A stretch of DNA of 64,000 nt, taken from contig JANPWX010000097.1 in assembly GCA_024734555.1 (NCBI GenBank), forward strand, positions 5,953,511 to 6,017,510. The letters run 5' to 3'. The DNA comes from Trochalopteron elliotii (lineage: Eukaryota > Chordata > Aves > Passeriformes > Leiothrichidae). The translations under genes were made by a program, and so were the position numbers. Of this stretch, positions 24,470 to 35,400 are shown one piece after another. The first letter of the stretch is position 1, and every line of letters begins with the position of its first letter. Under the pieces are notes generated by a model. The model was not told where the DNA came from and ran no database searches. It was given only the letters and a program-made list of their open reading frames with translations.

Positions 24470-26357
24470 CCACAGTGACTACAGACAGTACAATGAAAAA
24501 GGTAGGCATTCTTCACACAAGCATCTTTGCTCTCCCAGTTTAGCTCAATTCACAGTTTTCCTAAGTACAAAAAGTCCCTAAAAATTACCAACAGTCAAAG
24601 CTCTGGTTGTTGAACATCAGGAGGAAGTGAAGATCTAAAGATCTTCCTCACTATACATTAAAGTACACATTACTGCTACAGGATTGTTTAAGGAACAAAT
24701 CCCCAAACCATCCTGAATTCTTCTTCAGTGAAGTTTTTGAGTGAGGCACAGAAATTGTTTTGAGTTGTGCCTACCCTCGAGAGGACGGGATAACAGATGA
24801 TGAGTCTGCAGGTAACTCCTTAGGGGGATATCTGGGGGTGAGAACACCAAGCTGCTGCCATTACTGGGACTAGCAGCTTCAGGGCTAACATTTGTTTAGA
24901 TAACCAGATGTAAAAGTATGACTTTCAAGATTAACTTTCGTAGCATGACTCTCAGCTTGCCATTTCACCCATGGGGTGGCTCTGTATAAACGCAGCTTTG
25001 GAAGTGCCTACCTTGGAATTATTTTCACTAGGATAATGGGCTAGAGTAGTCATTCAGAGTCCACTGGAGACACACAGGTGCTGCTTTGACATCATGATAA
25101 GTGAAAATCTCAGGCAAGCTAAGGCAGAGTAGTGACAATCATACCAATGTGGATTCAAAAGCAGACTTGGGATTCCAGTTCCTGAGTCAGGTGTGACTGG
25201 AGGCATTGCACTGGTGATGTGTTTCTTATCAGAGGAAGAGCTGCAGTCCAGTGACTCATACTGAGAGTATCTGCACTACTATTTGTCTAGCAGGGAATGC
25301 TGATAGTTTGTGGAAGAAAAATGGCCTTATTGCAAAGGAGTAAAGTAATGGTACAATAGTAATAATAATTTACTTCTGCAAAGTGCCTCTTACTGTGAAG
25401 AATCACTCAATAGATTATATACTTGTATATATGGGGATCAATCAGTCCCCTCTGCAGGTGACGTGGCAACCATTCTGCATCAGCAATGCTGCACAGAAGC
25501 ATTTTAGAGGTGAAGTGAAGAACAGCTTCTCTAAATATGCACAGAGAAAGAGGATGTTGTGCAGAAAAAACACCAAGACACATTTATCAATATCTGTATC
25601 TTCGAACGGGAAGCTCTCTTATCTTCTTTCCTAATTCCAGGGCAATGCCAGAACAAGGCTTTTTGTGAGCTTTAAAAAACACACAGGACATGAGAAAAAC
25701 CTGAGGCACAAAGGAAAACAATAACTATGTGCCTGTTAGAGAGATGAGAACCCAGCAGCCTATCCACACTGTTACATTCAGTCTCACCCCCACGGAACCC
25801 ACAGAGCCAACCAAAAAGCCTTGCCTTGATAAAACATGAAGGTGTTGCAGTTTACCCCTTGCTTAGAGGATCCCGTTAGATCAGACCGCTAAACAAAGGG
25901 GGAACCCCATGCGTGAAAATGTGCCTTCCACCTGTGTGAGAACTGGCACCACCCTTCCCTCTCACACTTCCCCCTGGTGCTCAGTAGCGCTGGGTCTTAC
26001 ACAGCCATAAAGGGGCATATCTTCCCCTCACTGAGATAGAGCAACTCCTCTGGACTAAGTGATTTTGTGCTAAGTTAGGCCAGCTGAGGATATCATGTCT
26101 CATCTCTCACCCACCACCAAGGGAGGAGCCCAAGCAGATAAGGGTCTCCTCACCCCAAGCAGTCATGGCACAGCCTCTGCCCTGGCCAGCAGTGCTCTCT
26201 CTTCAGCTGGAGCCACATCACTGGGGACCACGGTCCTCCTGCACCCTACCATGAGGTGCCCAGGCTCCTATATCCCTGAAAAAACTTACTTGAGCTTCAG
26301 GACTGCTGTGAAAGGGGGTAAGCACACCTTCCTTCCCACCTCAACAAAAACCCCACA

Positions 26358-26377
26358 CCCTCCTCCTCCTCCTCCTC
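26358..26377. repeat. (CCT)n microsatellite
   Basis: About six CCT units followed by CTCT. It produces a poly-proline stretch in one frame of an otherwise featureless 97-codon frame (26095-26388). Confidence 0.85.
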
Positions 26378-26489
26378 TCTGCTGTTAGTGATCGTCTGGC
26401 TGCAGGGCAACCATGGGAACAGACAGATCCAGCATAAACTAAACTAAAATGTTGTCAACTCTTTTGGTTCCCCAAGCCAACTCACAGTA

Positions 26490-26490
26490 N
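26490..26490. other. Single ambiguous base (N)
   Basis: One N within otherwise unique sequence (CTCACAGTANTGTATATAAG). Unlike the N at 61929, the flanks are not duplicated, so it is probably a single unresolved call. Confidence 0.9.
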
Positions 26491-28759
26491 TGTATATAAG
26501 CAACCTGAAACAAAGGGAAAAAAAGCCAGTTGGTCTCCCAAGACAATGCCAGCCAAGCAAACAATAGACATCCAGTGTGGGAATTCAAAGACAACCAACA
26601 GTGACCTAATTGTTCTCCTATCAAAGTCTATGGGGGTTTTGCTATTGATTTCCAATATAGCTACTGTTTGCATAGGCTGGAATTTAACAGTGGGGAAAAG
26701 ACCTTTCCTTCACCTTCAGTTTTACAGATTGCCTCTTCCAGTTCATAACTGTGGAGTGCTTTTTTCATGTCAGCTCAAGAACTTTTTAATATAGAAAAGT
26801 CATAAATATTCAACCATATCAAATTTTCTCTTGGTTCAGTTTGGAGGCTGGAAGCGAGGCAGGAAAACCAGTATCATAGACTCAGAAAAAAAAAATGAGT
26901 GAACATTGTAAAGTCCCTCTGCAGAAAACCACACATACTGGCTGATATGTATTCCTTACAAAGTGCTGCAAGAAATTTTAATCTGGGAAGATATGAGACG
27001 GATTCATGAGTTGTCTGACTTTTGGGGCACAAGAAATAGGTAGGAGCCTAGACTGTGATACTATAGCAGTCCAGGAACCATTGAAACAAAACTCCCATCA
27101 GATTACCAGCACAGTTTTATGTCCAACACACTCACGCTTTTGTATATGGGGCATCACACCATCAAACCTCTGAGGAAAGCACATTAGATACTGTGATTAT
27201 GCTATAGCAGTAATAGCTAAAAACTGTCTGCCATGGTGGGATTTTTAATTTGCTCCTGCTGATAGGAATGACATGCTAGATGGTATATGAAAGAACTCCC
27301 CTACAACAAGTAAGGGTAAAGGCAACACATCACAGAAGGACAAGGTGAACAAATGAATGACATGTGGGTATCACATCTTGCCACCCCTCTGTTTTCACAG
27401 TACAGCTACTCACCCACCCAGGAGATATTTTTTCAGATGCTGTTTAGAATGTCAACAAATGCATGTTTATGTAAAAATGTTAATCGTGCCCATGTAAAGG
27501 AAACCAAGACAATATTAATGATCCTCTCTGCTCTTGCTTTGAGTTTGTTTTCATTTGTTCTATTGAGTTGCCTCACTGTGAGTTGCAGGGTGGCTGAGGC
27601 TTAAAAGCACACATGATGGATCTCTCAGACTGAACTACCCAGCTGCCTTTGTAGGGAAGGTCATGTCTAAAACTATTCCCTTGCTCGTAATCATGCCAGA
27701 GTCAATAAGCATTCATATCTGAATACCAAATGTAGCAGTGCTGGTGGTTTAGATTAAGGAGGGAGGAACACAGGTCAGGCAAACAGACCGCTCTATTGGT
27801 TTTCTCTGTCACAGTATCTTTGATCAATACAGCTAGCATCTCTCATCACCTGTCCCACCACGTGAAAATATCCTACCTATCTCAGCAGAATAGCTTGCCT
27901 AAAGTCTCTTATTATAAAAAAATAAATATGATTACTCCCTTGGTATTTTTACAGAACCTTGAAACAGGATACATTCAGGTCTTTCTTCAAGGTGAGACCT
28001 GATCTCTTCAGACATGAATTTGCAAAGCTAACAAAACAACTTAGACATGTTCATGAGGCTGTTTCCAATGTCACCAGGACAGACCATAAATTTCATCACT
28101 TCTGCCAAAACCAGGAGATAAGCTCTAGGCTGAATTGCAAAGTCAGCGTAGTCAGCTCAAGGCTGAGCCCAAATGCTTCTGACACTCCCCCACATATGTT
28201 GAAGTACATGTAGTTAGCCTATGGCTTTCAAAATTGGCATTTAAGTAGCTAAAATCTGTGCTCCTCTGGGTCTCAAATAAATTTTTACTGAGTGGAAAAT
28301 AGAGTATGTAAATTATTAGTCTCAAGATTTGGGTAATTAGAGGTTTAGGCAATTTATATCAGCAATTGCAACAACAAACAGAATGCTTCAGCGTGCCTTC
28401 TGCATATTTCTGGACCAACTGGTACTCAACAACAGTAAAATTCAAGGTTCACTGCTGACAAGCCAGTCCTCCCTACTGACAGCCAGAGCTTGTGAACTGC
28501 CTTCTGTGATTTTTCTGTCAGTGCTGTGCACAGGTTGCTTGAAATCTCACCTTTGTGGGAAACTGGGGAAAATGAGGAACTCATAACTTACTGAGTATTT
28601 TCAGACTAATTTTTTTGTGAAGCAACATCTGCTTTTAAGTGGTTCCCATCATCCATTCAGAGCAGCCACCAGAGGGATGGGTTCAGTGTGGCAAAACAAT
28701 AACAACTTTGGAAACATTTTCAGTACATTTCAGTAAATTTGGAGTACCCTTCTGTGCAT

Positions 28760-28905
28760 TTTTCTTTAGCTCAGTTTGTTAAAGCTTGGTTTTAACAACA
28801 CCAAGGTTGTGAATTTGATCCCTGTATAGGCCATTTACTTAAGTGTTGGACTCAATGATCCACGTGGGTCCCTTGCAACTCAGAATATTCTGTGATTCTG
28901 ATTCT
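28760..28905 (+). mobile_element. tRNA-Ile-derived SINE with CR1 tail (TguSINE1-like)
   Basis: 28760-28833 aligns to tRNA-Ile. The A box TAGCTCAGTTTGTTAAAGC starts at 28767. A degraded anticodon arm (TTTTAACAACACCAAGG) follows, then the B box GAATTTGATCCC (28811-28822) and an acceptor-end relic TATAGGCCA ending at 28833. The acceptor 5' strand has decayed to T-rich sequence, so this is not a functional tRNA. From 28834 the sequence becomes a CR1 3' end (GTTGGACTCAATGATCC, GGGTCCCTTGCAACTCAGAA, then ATTCTGTGATTCTG). Such a tRNA-Ile/CR1 chimera is the known design of the TguSINE1 family, moved by CR1 reverse transcriptase. This supports a passerine source. Confidence 0.8.
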
Positions 28906-29399
28906 CTGAGAAAAAGTGTAAGGTGAGTCTAAAATTTCAGCACAGTGCAGGGTCTGTGTGCAAGCTGGGTACACCAGACCTAAAGCAAATGTTGTGGCAA
29001 AGCTGAACTCTTCAGTGTCAGGGACCTTACAGAAATATTCATGCCAAAGAAAACTTGTAACAATTATTCTCTTACTTTGTAACATCATACAGGATCCCTT
29101 CTGTGCTAATAGAAATACTGACATAAAATACAGAGCAGTAGCAATCCAGACCAGTCACCGTGATGGTCCTTCACCTGAACTCCAAACATAGCTCACTTTG
29201 ACCACACATATCTCTTCTATTAATTGCTATTTGCTCACAAGACAGTCCATTCACCTCAGAAAATTTAAACACCATGGAAATTTGATATTTTCTGCCATGT
29301 TTGTAAGAGCTGCATTTAGGGGGGAAAAAAAAGGGAAAGAGGAGAAAAGAGAGAAAATAGAACTCCCTAATTGATTCACAAACCAAAAGGATCAAGAAT

Positions 29400-29580
29400 G
29401 CTTTGGATTATTTATTCACAGTTAATGATTTATCCAGCCCTAATTACAGCCGCTAGAACATTTTCCTTGCTGCAATATTAATTATATTTCTTTCATGGCT
29501 GCTATTTATATAAGCAGAAGATGAAATATGCAATTAGGTGATCAGATGCTGCAGTGGTGTCACTGATAAATTTTTTTCAC
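29400..29580. promoter_or_regulatory. Candidate conserved non-coding element (homeodomain-type words)
   Basis: AT-rich but non-repetitive sequence with several TAAT-core words (AGTTAATGATTTAT, CCCTAATTACAGC, TATTAATTATATTTC, GCAATTAGGTGATC) packed into about 150 bp, and no simple-repeat character. This texture is typical of developmental enhancers in gene deserts. The call is based on motif density only. Confidence 0.25.
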
Positions 29581-30164
29581 AATAGTTATTATCCTCTTAA
29601 AACAATGGTAAATGTGGGGTGTAATTGCTGCTCGTCATTTACCACAGAGTTCAGAGAGTTCCAGGACAGCCCTAATGGAGTCCAAGGCATCCCCTGTCCC
29701 AAGAGCAAGCCCAGGTCTCCCAAAACAAAGACATGTGTGCAGAATGCTTTCTTTATTTGCAAAGGCTTGAGTATCAATTACAAACATGAAAAGAAATAGA
29801 GAAGTTGAGGGACAAGGCTGCCAAGAAACACCAGATCAGGGTCAGGAAAACACAAGGTGCACAGTCCTAAAGAAAACTAAAACAAAGAAACTTCTGCACC
29901 TATGTGCTGAGGAGAAAGGGGCTCAACATCACTGGCAAGGGTGCCAACCAGCTGAAATCCCTCTGCCTTCAGAAAACCAAGACTCTGGCTTGGCAGAGAG
30001 GAAGAAATTAAAAGAAACCCTTGATTCCATCACCCTTTTCTCTGGCTATGGGAACAATCTATCATGACACTTTATATTTAGCTGAATGCTTGCGTCAGAA
30101 AGGATAAAAACAGGAAGGGCACTAATATCTTGATCTTTTATACTGCTCCATGTATACTGCCTTT

Positions 30165-30225
30165 CATAGGAGGTAAGTTGCTATTTTAATTTTGTAGGCA
30201 GTAAAGCTGAAGTGCAAAGGAAAAT
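30165..30225 (-). mobile_element. Possible MIR fragment, reverse orientation
   Basis: AGGAGGTAAGTTGCTATTTT followed by a TTTGTAGGCAGTAAAGCTGA / AGTGCAAAGG stretch parallels the MIR reverse-complement core (AGGTAGGTA...CATTTTACAGATGAGGAAAC...GCACAGAGG) at roughly 60 percent identity by eye. Too short and diverged to be sure. Confidence 0.35.
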
Positions 30226-30351
30226 AAAAATATGCTAAAGCATTACTGCATGATGCAACAGAAGAAATAATACTTCTACCACAGTAGCTACTATAAAATC
30301 TATTAAAGCAATAATTTCTTAGAATTAATTTTTATGGCATGCTAAAAATAG

Positions 30352-30370
30352 AAAAAAAAAAAAAAAAAAA
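30352..30370. repeat. Poly(A) run of about 19
   Basis: Pure A run followed by GGAAAAAGAG. No recognisable retroposed body lies upstream, so it is treated as a mononucleotide repeat. Confidence 0.9.
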
Positions 30371-31535
30371 GGAAAAAGAGACAGCATATTCCATAAAATC
30401 TTGGAGTAAATTATCCATGTGAAAAGATACATATTAATATTCAACAGCACATATAGTGGCATCATATCTGCTTATTTTACATATGATTTGTTCCCATAAA
30501 GAAAAGAACAGAGGAGATGTATCCCAGGGCTTCAGTTTTCTAACTTGCAAGTGTGAGAAGGAGGGGGTTGCAAACTTTTTTTACCCCGTTCTTTCATCAA
30601 AAGTCTGTTTTGGTCATTTCTGTGAACCTGGCTTCTAAGGCTAGTTGACTGTTTGCACTTTCTGTATGGAAAATGAGAATAGCACCACAGATTCAAGGAT
30701 TTCCTTTTAGAAAGAGAAGTATAAATATAAGAGGATTATCACATTTACTATTTAAAGTCCCAGTGACCTGCAGGATTTCTTACTATGAGTGCTGTTAATT
30801 GTCACACTTCTAGGAAACAGTAAAATCTAACTAACAGAAAGGAAGCTGGTTTGCTTGTGTTTTGCTCTAACACAGAGAATCAAGCCAAGCCAGACATCTA
30901 GTTATTGCAAGCATGCACATTTTTCAAGACCTGAAAAGACTGCAGAAAGTAGAATGATTTCGGTCAGAAATTTATTGCTCTGGAGGGGCAGCTGTAAGGC
31001 TGAATCTCAAACTGGTGAGAGGGTGCCTTAACACTTGTCCTTTTGTAAGAAACACCACTTCACAGACTAATTGTGGGCCAGATTGCTGGTAAGAACACCC
31101 CACTGGTGGGACACAATTATTACCCTAGTGTTGGTCAAAAAATACTTGGTGGCCAAATGCTCCTTTAAAGCTCCTCCAAAAGTGAAACTCTGAAAGGGAA
31201 TCCAGTGATTCGGGACAGGTTTAACATAAGTGAAAGCTTAAATAAATTTCCACAGCATTTACATCAGCTATTCCATCCAGTTAAGGTAAAATTATCCTTG
31301 TGATACTAAAGTCTTTACATTTATCTGATTATTTTGGCTTTCTATTTAAAATGCTAAAGCATTACATTTAATAATTGATATGAAACAATTGAAATATAAC
31401 AAGAATGAGATTATTAAATATTTTTAAATTATTTTAAAGCAGGGATTTCCTTTCAAATACTTTGAAAACTTTGATTCCTATTTAGAGTGTATTATTTTCA
31501 AATACTTGAATTTCTACTTTCTAACCAATTTTTGC

Positions 31536-31536
31536 N
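31536..31536. other. Single ambiguous base (N)
   Basis: One N in TTTTTGCNACGAG, interrupting an unremarkable open frame. The flanks are not duplicated. Confidence 0.9.
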
Positions 31537-32407
31537 ACGAGAAATATGCACAGTTTCTCAAATATGTACCAGTCAAACCAGACTCATATGTCTGAAAACC
31601 AGTGATGAAGGTGAGCTGGAAGATGAGAGAAATGCTGCAGTAGGTCATCCAGAAGAATTGGCTCTGGAGGGGAAAGCAGAGCCCATTAATAAGAGACTTG
31701 TTTCTTTCCACTTCAGAGCTCTCAAGGTGCAAAGCTTCAGATGTGCAAGACTTGACAGGCCTGCAGTACTTACAATTAGAATGTGCAGACAGGGGCATTT
31801 GGCACCAATGAGATGGTTTGTGGAGAAAATGTGCCATTTCAGTCATCTGAAAGAGGGAGCTTTAGACAGTTGTGAGAGGCAGAAATTGGAGGAAGAGGGG
31901 AGATGAATGAGTGCCAGAACACTTGTAGCGAGGTCACTGAGAAAGGTAGAGTTTAGGCAGTGGGAGAGGAGTGTCTTGGTGATCAGATACTCTGAGAAGC
32001 AATGCATCTGTAAGGAATGTCCCAAGGAAGCAGCAGTGCAGTTGGAAAAGAGGTCAGTATCGCTGAGCCAAAACACAAGGCTCCTGAGGAGATGGAAAAA
32101 AAGACAGTGAAGCCAAAGTTGAAAAGCAGCAAGGTCCAGCATGGCCAGATCAACAGAAGTAGGGCAATCTGATGAATTTCAAGCCAAAGTCAGGGCTCAG
32201 CTCTTCCATGAGTGAGTCTCTGAGCAGCTGCCTACAGATTGTGAAGAGCCTATGCAAAGCTTGGCTTCTGCACCCACTCCTAAGGAAGCAGTGCTGGGAT
32301 TCTGTGAGAGCCAAGGGCACAGGGACAATACCTGATTAGTATGGGACTGATGGGTCTGGTTTCTCCAGTCTCATTTATGTTAAGCTAGTGTTTAACATTT
32401 GCCAGTT

Positions 32408-32423
32408 AAAAAAAAAAAAAAAA
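32408..32423. repeat. Poly(A) run of 16
   Basis: Pure A run followed by GGCAGAAAGACAG. No retrocopy recognised upstream. Confidence 0.9.
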
Positions 32424-35400
32424 GGCAGAAAGACAGAAAATTCACAAATTCACACCTCACACACAAGCAATAAATTACTCAGCTTTCCATCTCAAATACA
32501 TCATAGGACTCCAAATACTTAGGTAAAACTCACCAATACAATCCCCATAACAAAACAGAAATGAGAATATTCATTCAAAATAAACAAACTCTTTGAAAGT
32601 GAGATTGCTTTATTATTGCAAACTATTTTCTCTTTCAGCTCATGGAGGGTTTTTTATTCCTTATTTCAGTATGGTAAGAACTTGAATTTTTGTTGTGTTA
32701 TTTTGTTTGTTTGTTTTGGGTTGTTTTATTTTTTTAATCTCTGCAGGGTCAGATTATTATATCACTATCCACACTAAGGTCCTGTTGGTTTTGTTGGTCT
32801 ACAAGTAGTAAAGTTTACTTTACAAGCGAAATCTAGCTTGATCATGTTGTTTCAGAAATATTAACAAAGGATGGCTTTATCTAAGTCAGCTGTCTAATGA
32901 AACAGAGCAAAGGAAAATAAAATATCTGTGTTTCTACCATTGTTTCTTCTACAAACCCTGGAGAGACTGAACAGTTATTTTCTCCACTATTTCTTACCTC
33001 AGCAAAAACTATCCTCATAAAACCCACCTCTATGTCTGCTTTTAAATAAAATACACAAGGATTAAAAACCCATCTCTTGAATTGGTTTGGAGCACAGACT
33101 TGACTTATATCTACTCAACAATGCTCACTTTAACACATCTTGAAAGTATTGGTAAAAATACATCCTGTCTCAGGGAAAACAAACTGCAAAAGACTAGATG
33201 CTGATTTTATCCATGCTATAAGTTAATATAGTATGCATGGTAACTCTATATACAAAAGGATTTCCTACAGAAATGTGGACTTATTTTACTACAGGAGGAA
33301 AAAAAGTGAGCATTATTAGAGCAGTCAATGTGAGAAACATATACTAACAATGTGCTTGGCACTGAAATCACACTGGTGTAGAGCTGATTCAATTCTGATT
33401 TACATTAGTGGAAATTCAAACTGGTTGTGACTTTCTGGTTAATGTGATGGTAAAACTCCCTCTCTAGTCACTGATTCAAAGTGTTTCCCCCAAGGCAACT
33501 GTGACAGAGTGATGACTTCAAGAAAGCTATTATCATTATGGATATATCACTGTCCATAGAACAAAATGAGCCTCAGAAACCTGAACTATTCTTTAAACCA
33601 GTGCTACGTAGAACTGGAGAAAAACACTGTATGAAGAAAAGAAAACAGAATAGAAGGCCTTCCATCTTTACACAACTGTTTTCTGAAAATAATAGAGAAT
33701 AAAAATAGGACAGTATAAAAGCAGACCTCTCCATTGGTCTATGTAATTTAAACATAGTTTTCTTAACTATCTTTCTATCTCTTGTATTGCAGACTGGTGA
33801 ATCACTTCCTGCACTCTTGCTACACGCTCTTTAGTAATGATGACGAAAACTACTGCTGTAAATGACAGAAAAAAAATCCTTCCTGTCTTTTGACAAAGAA
33901 GTTGAAGTCTTCATGGAAAATGAAATACTCTGATTATGTGACACCTGCAGCTATGACAACCTTCCAGAATGATTATCTAATAAAGTACAGAACAGTGGTA
34001 AACCTCTATTGCAGCCTGCCCAAATCAAATAGATTTTCAGCACAGAACAACACGTACCTAAAACTCTGCAAAGTGATGTGGGATTGCAGTCATGAGCAAA
34101 ATCAGAGCAATGTGTCACAAGCAATCACACGTTCTGGCCAGTCCTCCAGAAGACAAGCAGACATCTCTCAAGAGGGCAAAAGTAATGAAAGGGCTTAATC
34201 CATTCATTCTGTTTTCAACAGCAGAGCCCAATTCTAGCATAATATCACAAATAGCATCTGTTTCATGTTGGCAATCAGTCATTCATCAGCATTTAAGCCA
34301 CCATAAATTCATCAGCCTGCAACACACCTGAGGGAAAACCCAAGACTGGAAAAGCAGGAATGCTGGTAAACCAGATAAAGACGCAATGACAGCTCAAGTT
34401 AGGAAAAGTCCTGGGCCCCAGTATCAGGACCCCTCCTTTTAAATGTGTGCTACCAGAACTCATCCAAATCACACAGACACACGTATGTAAACCATGTAAA
34501 AATCGTAGACCCTTTCCAAGACCCCTTTCCAAAAGACCTCCATATCCAAGGAAAACATTACCTCCTCAGGCCTTGTCCAGCCTCCAACTCTATGACCGCA
34601 TGGTGTCAGTTTTTGCCACTTCCTTTGCTATCTATTGCACTGGGATAAGCAAACCTGGGAACAAGCTATAGTCCACTGCCTGTAGTCAGCACATGGCACC
34701 TCTGGAAGGGCAAGCATCCACTGCTGCCTGCCAGATTCCCAGGAGACCTTTAACCAGAGCAGCAGGCACTGCTCTTAGTGCCAGGGTGCCCATAGGCTGG
34801 CATAACTTCAGCCTTTACTTCTGCTGATTTGAGCAAGCCGTCCAAATGCTGGAGATGAAAGGCAACAAACACACTAGCATTGCAGCACTTTCTGTCCTTA
34901 ATAAGCACTTATGAAGGCAGGGTGGCTGCACCAAGACTGCCTTTGGAGACAACTACGTTTAGTGTCAGATACATAAAGCAGCCTAAATATTACTTTACTT
35001 GGGCTAATATCAGGTACTTCCATATGTGACTGCTGGTCTTAACTCACAGCAGTCAGATTGATCACTTACATTCCAGGAATGTACCACAACCCCTGCTCCA
35101 ATATATGTCCTACAATTCCTTCTTTTACAGTGACAGTTCCCAGGAATGCTTTGCTAAATGAAGCTGTATATGCTCAAGGAAGCAATGGTAGAAATTCATT
35201 AAAAACATTTCAATTACCCAAATTTCTGATTTCTTTCAAATATTTCCTACGTAGTTGACACTAAGTGCATCCTGTCTGGCTCCAATCACAAACCCAGCTG
35301 TGAGGCAGTTAGGACTGACCTCCACCTTCCTCTGTTTCATCCTCCCCACCCAGCAAGCAGCAGGCAGCCTGGCCTGCAAGCACCACCCAAGTGCACTGCA

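Larger units (their letters stand above)
24366..28759. other. Unique non-coding stretch with small local repeats
   Basis: No exon recognised. It contains the tandem repeat and palindrome at 24413-24469, an inverted repeat GAAGATCT/AGATCTTC at 24629-24646, and a C-rich, somewhat GC-richer block at about 25730-26400. A (CCT)n run is at 26358-26377 and one N at 26490. The C-rich block has a TATA-like CATAAAGG (26006-26013) and could be an eroded LTR, but neither ends nor target duplications are visible, so it is not called. Confidence 0.45.

Noticed and set aside
24629..24646. Inverted repeat GAAGATCT/AGATCTTC
   Set aside because: Eight-base arms with no recognisable factor site or conservation evidence; inverted repeats of this size are expected in 64 kb.
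28666..28680. CCACCAGAGGGATGG, CTCF-like word
   Set aside because: The 3' GGCRS part of the core does not match; too degenerate to call.
28760..28833. Functional tRNA-Ile gene
   Set aside because: Acceptor 5' strand is lost and the anticodon stem is mispaired; continuation into a CR1 tail shows it is a SINE.
31487..31906. 139-codon plus-strand frame
   Set aside because: Contains an N codon, no domain, and no similarity I can name.
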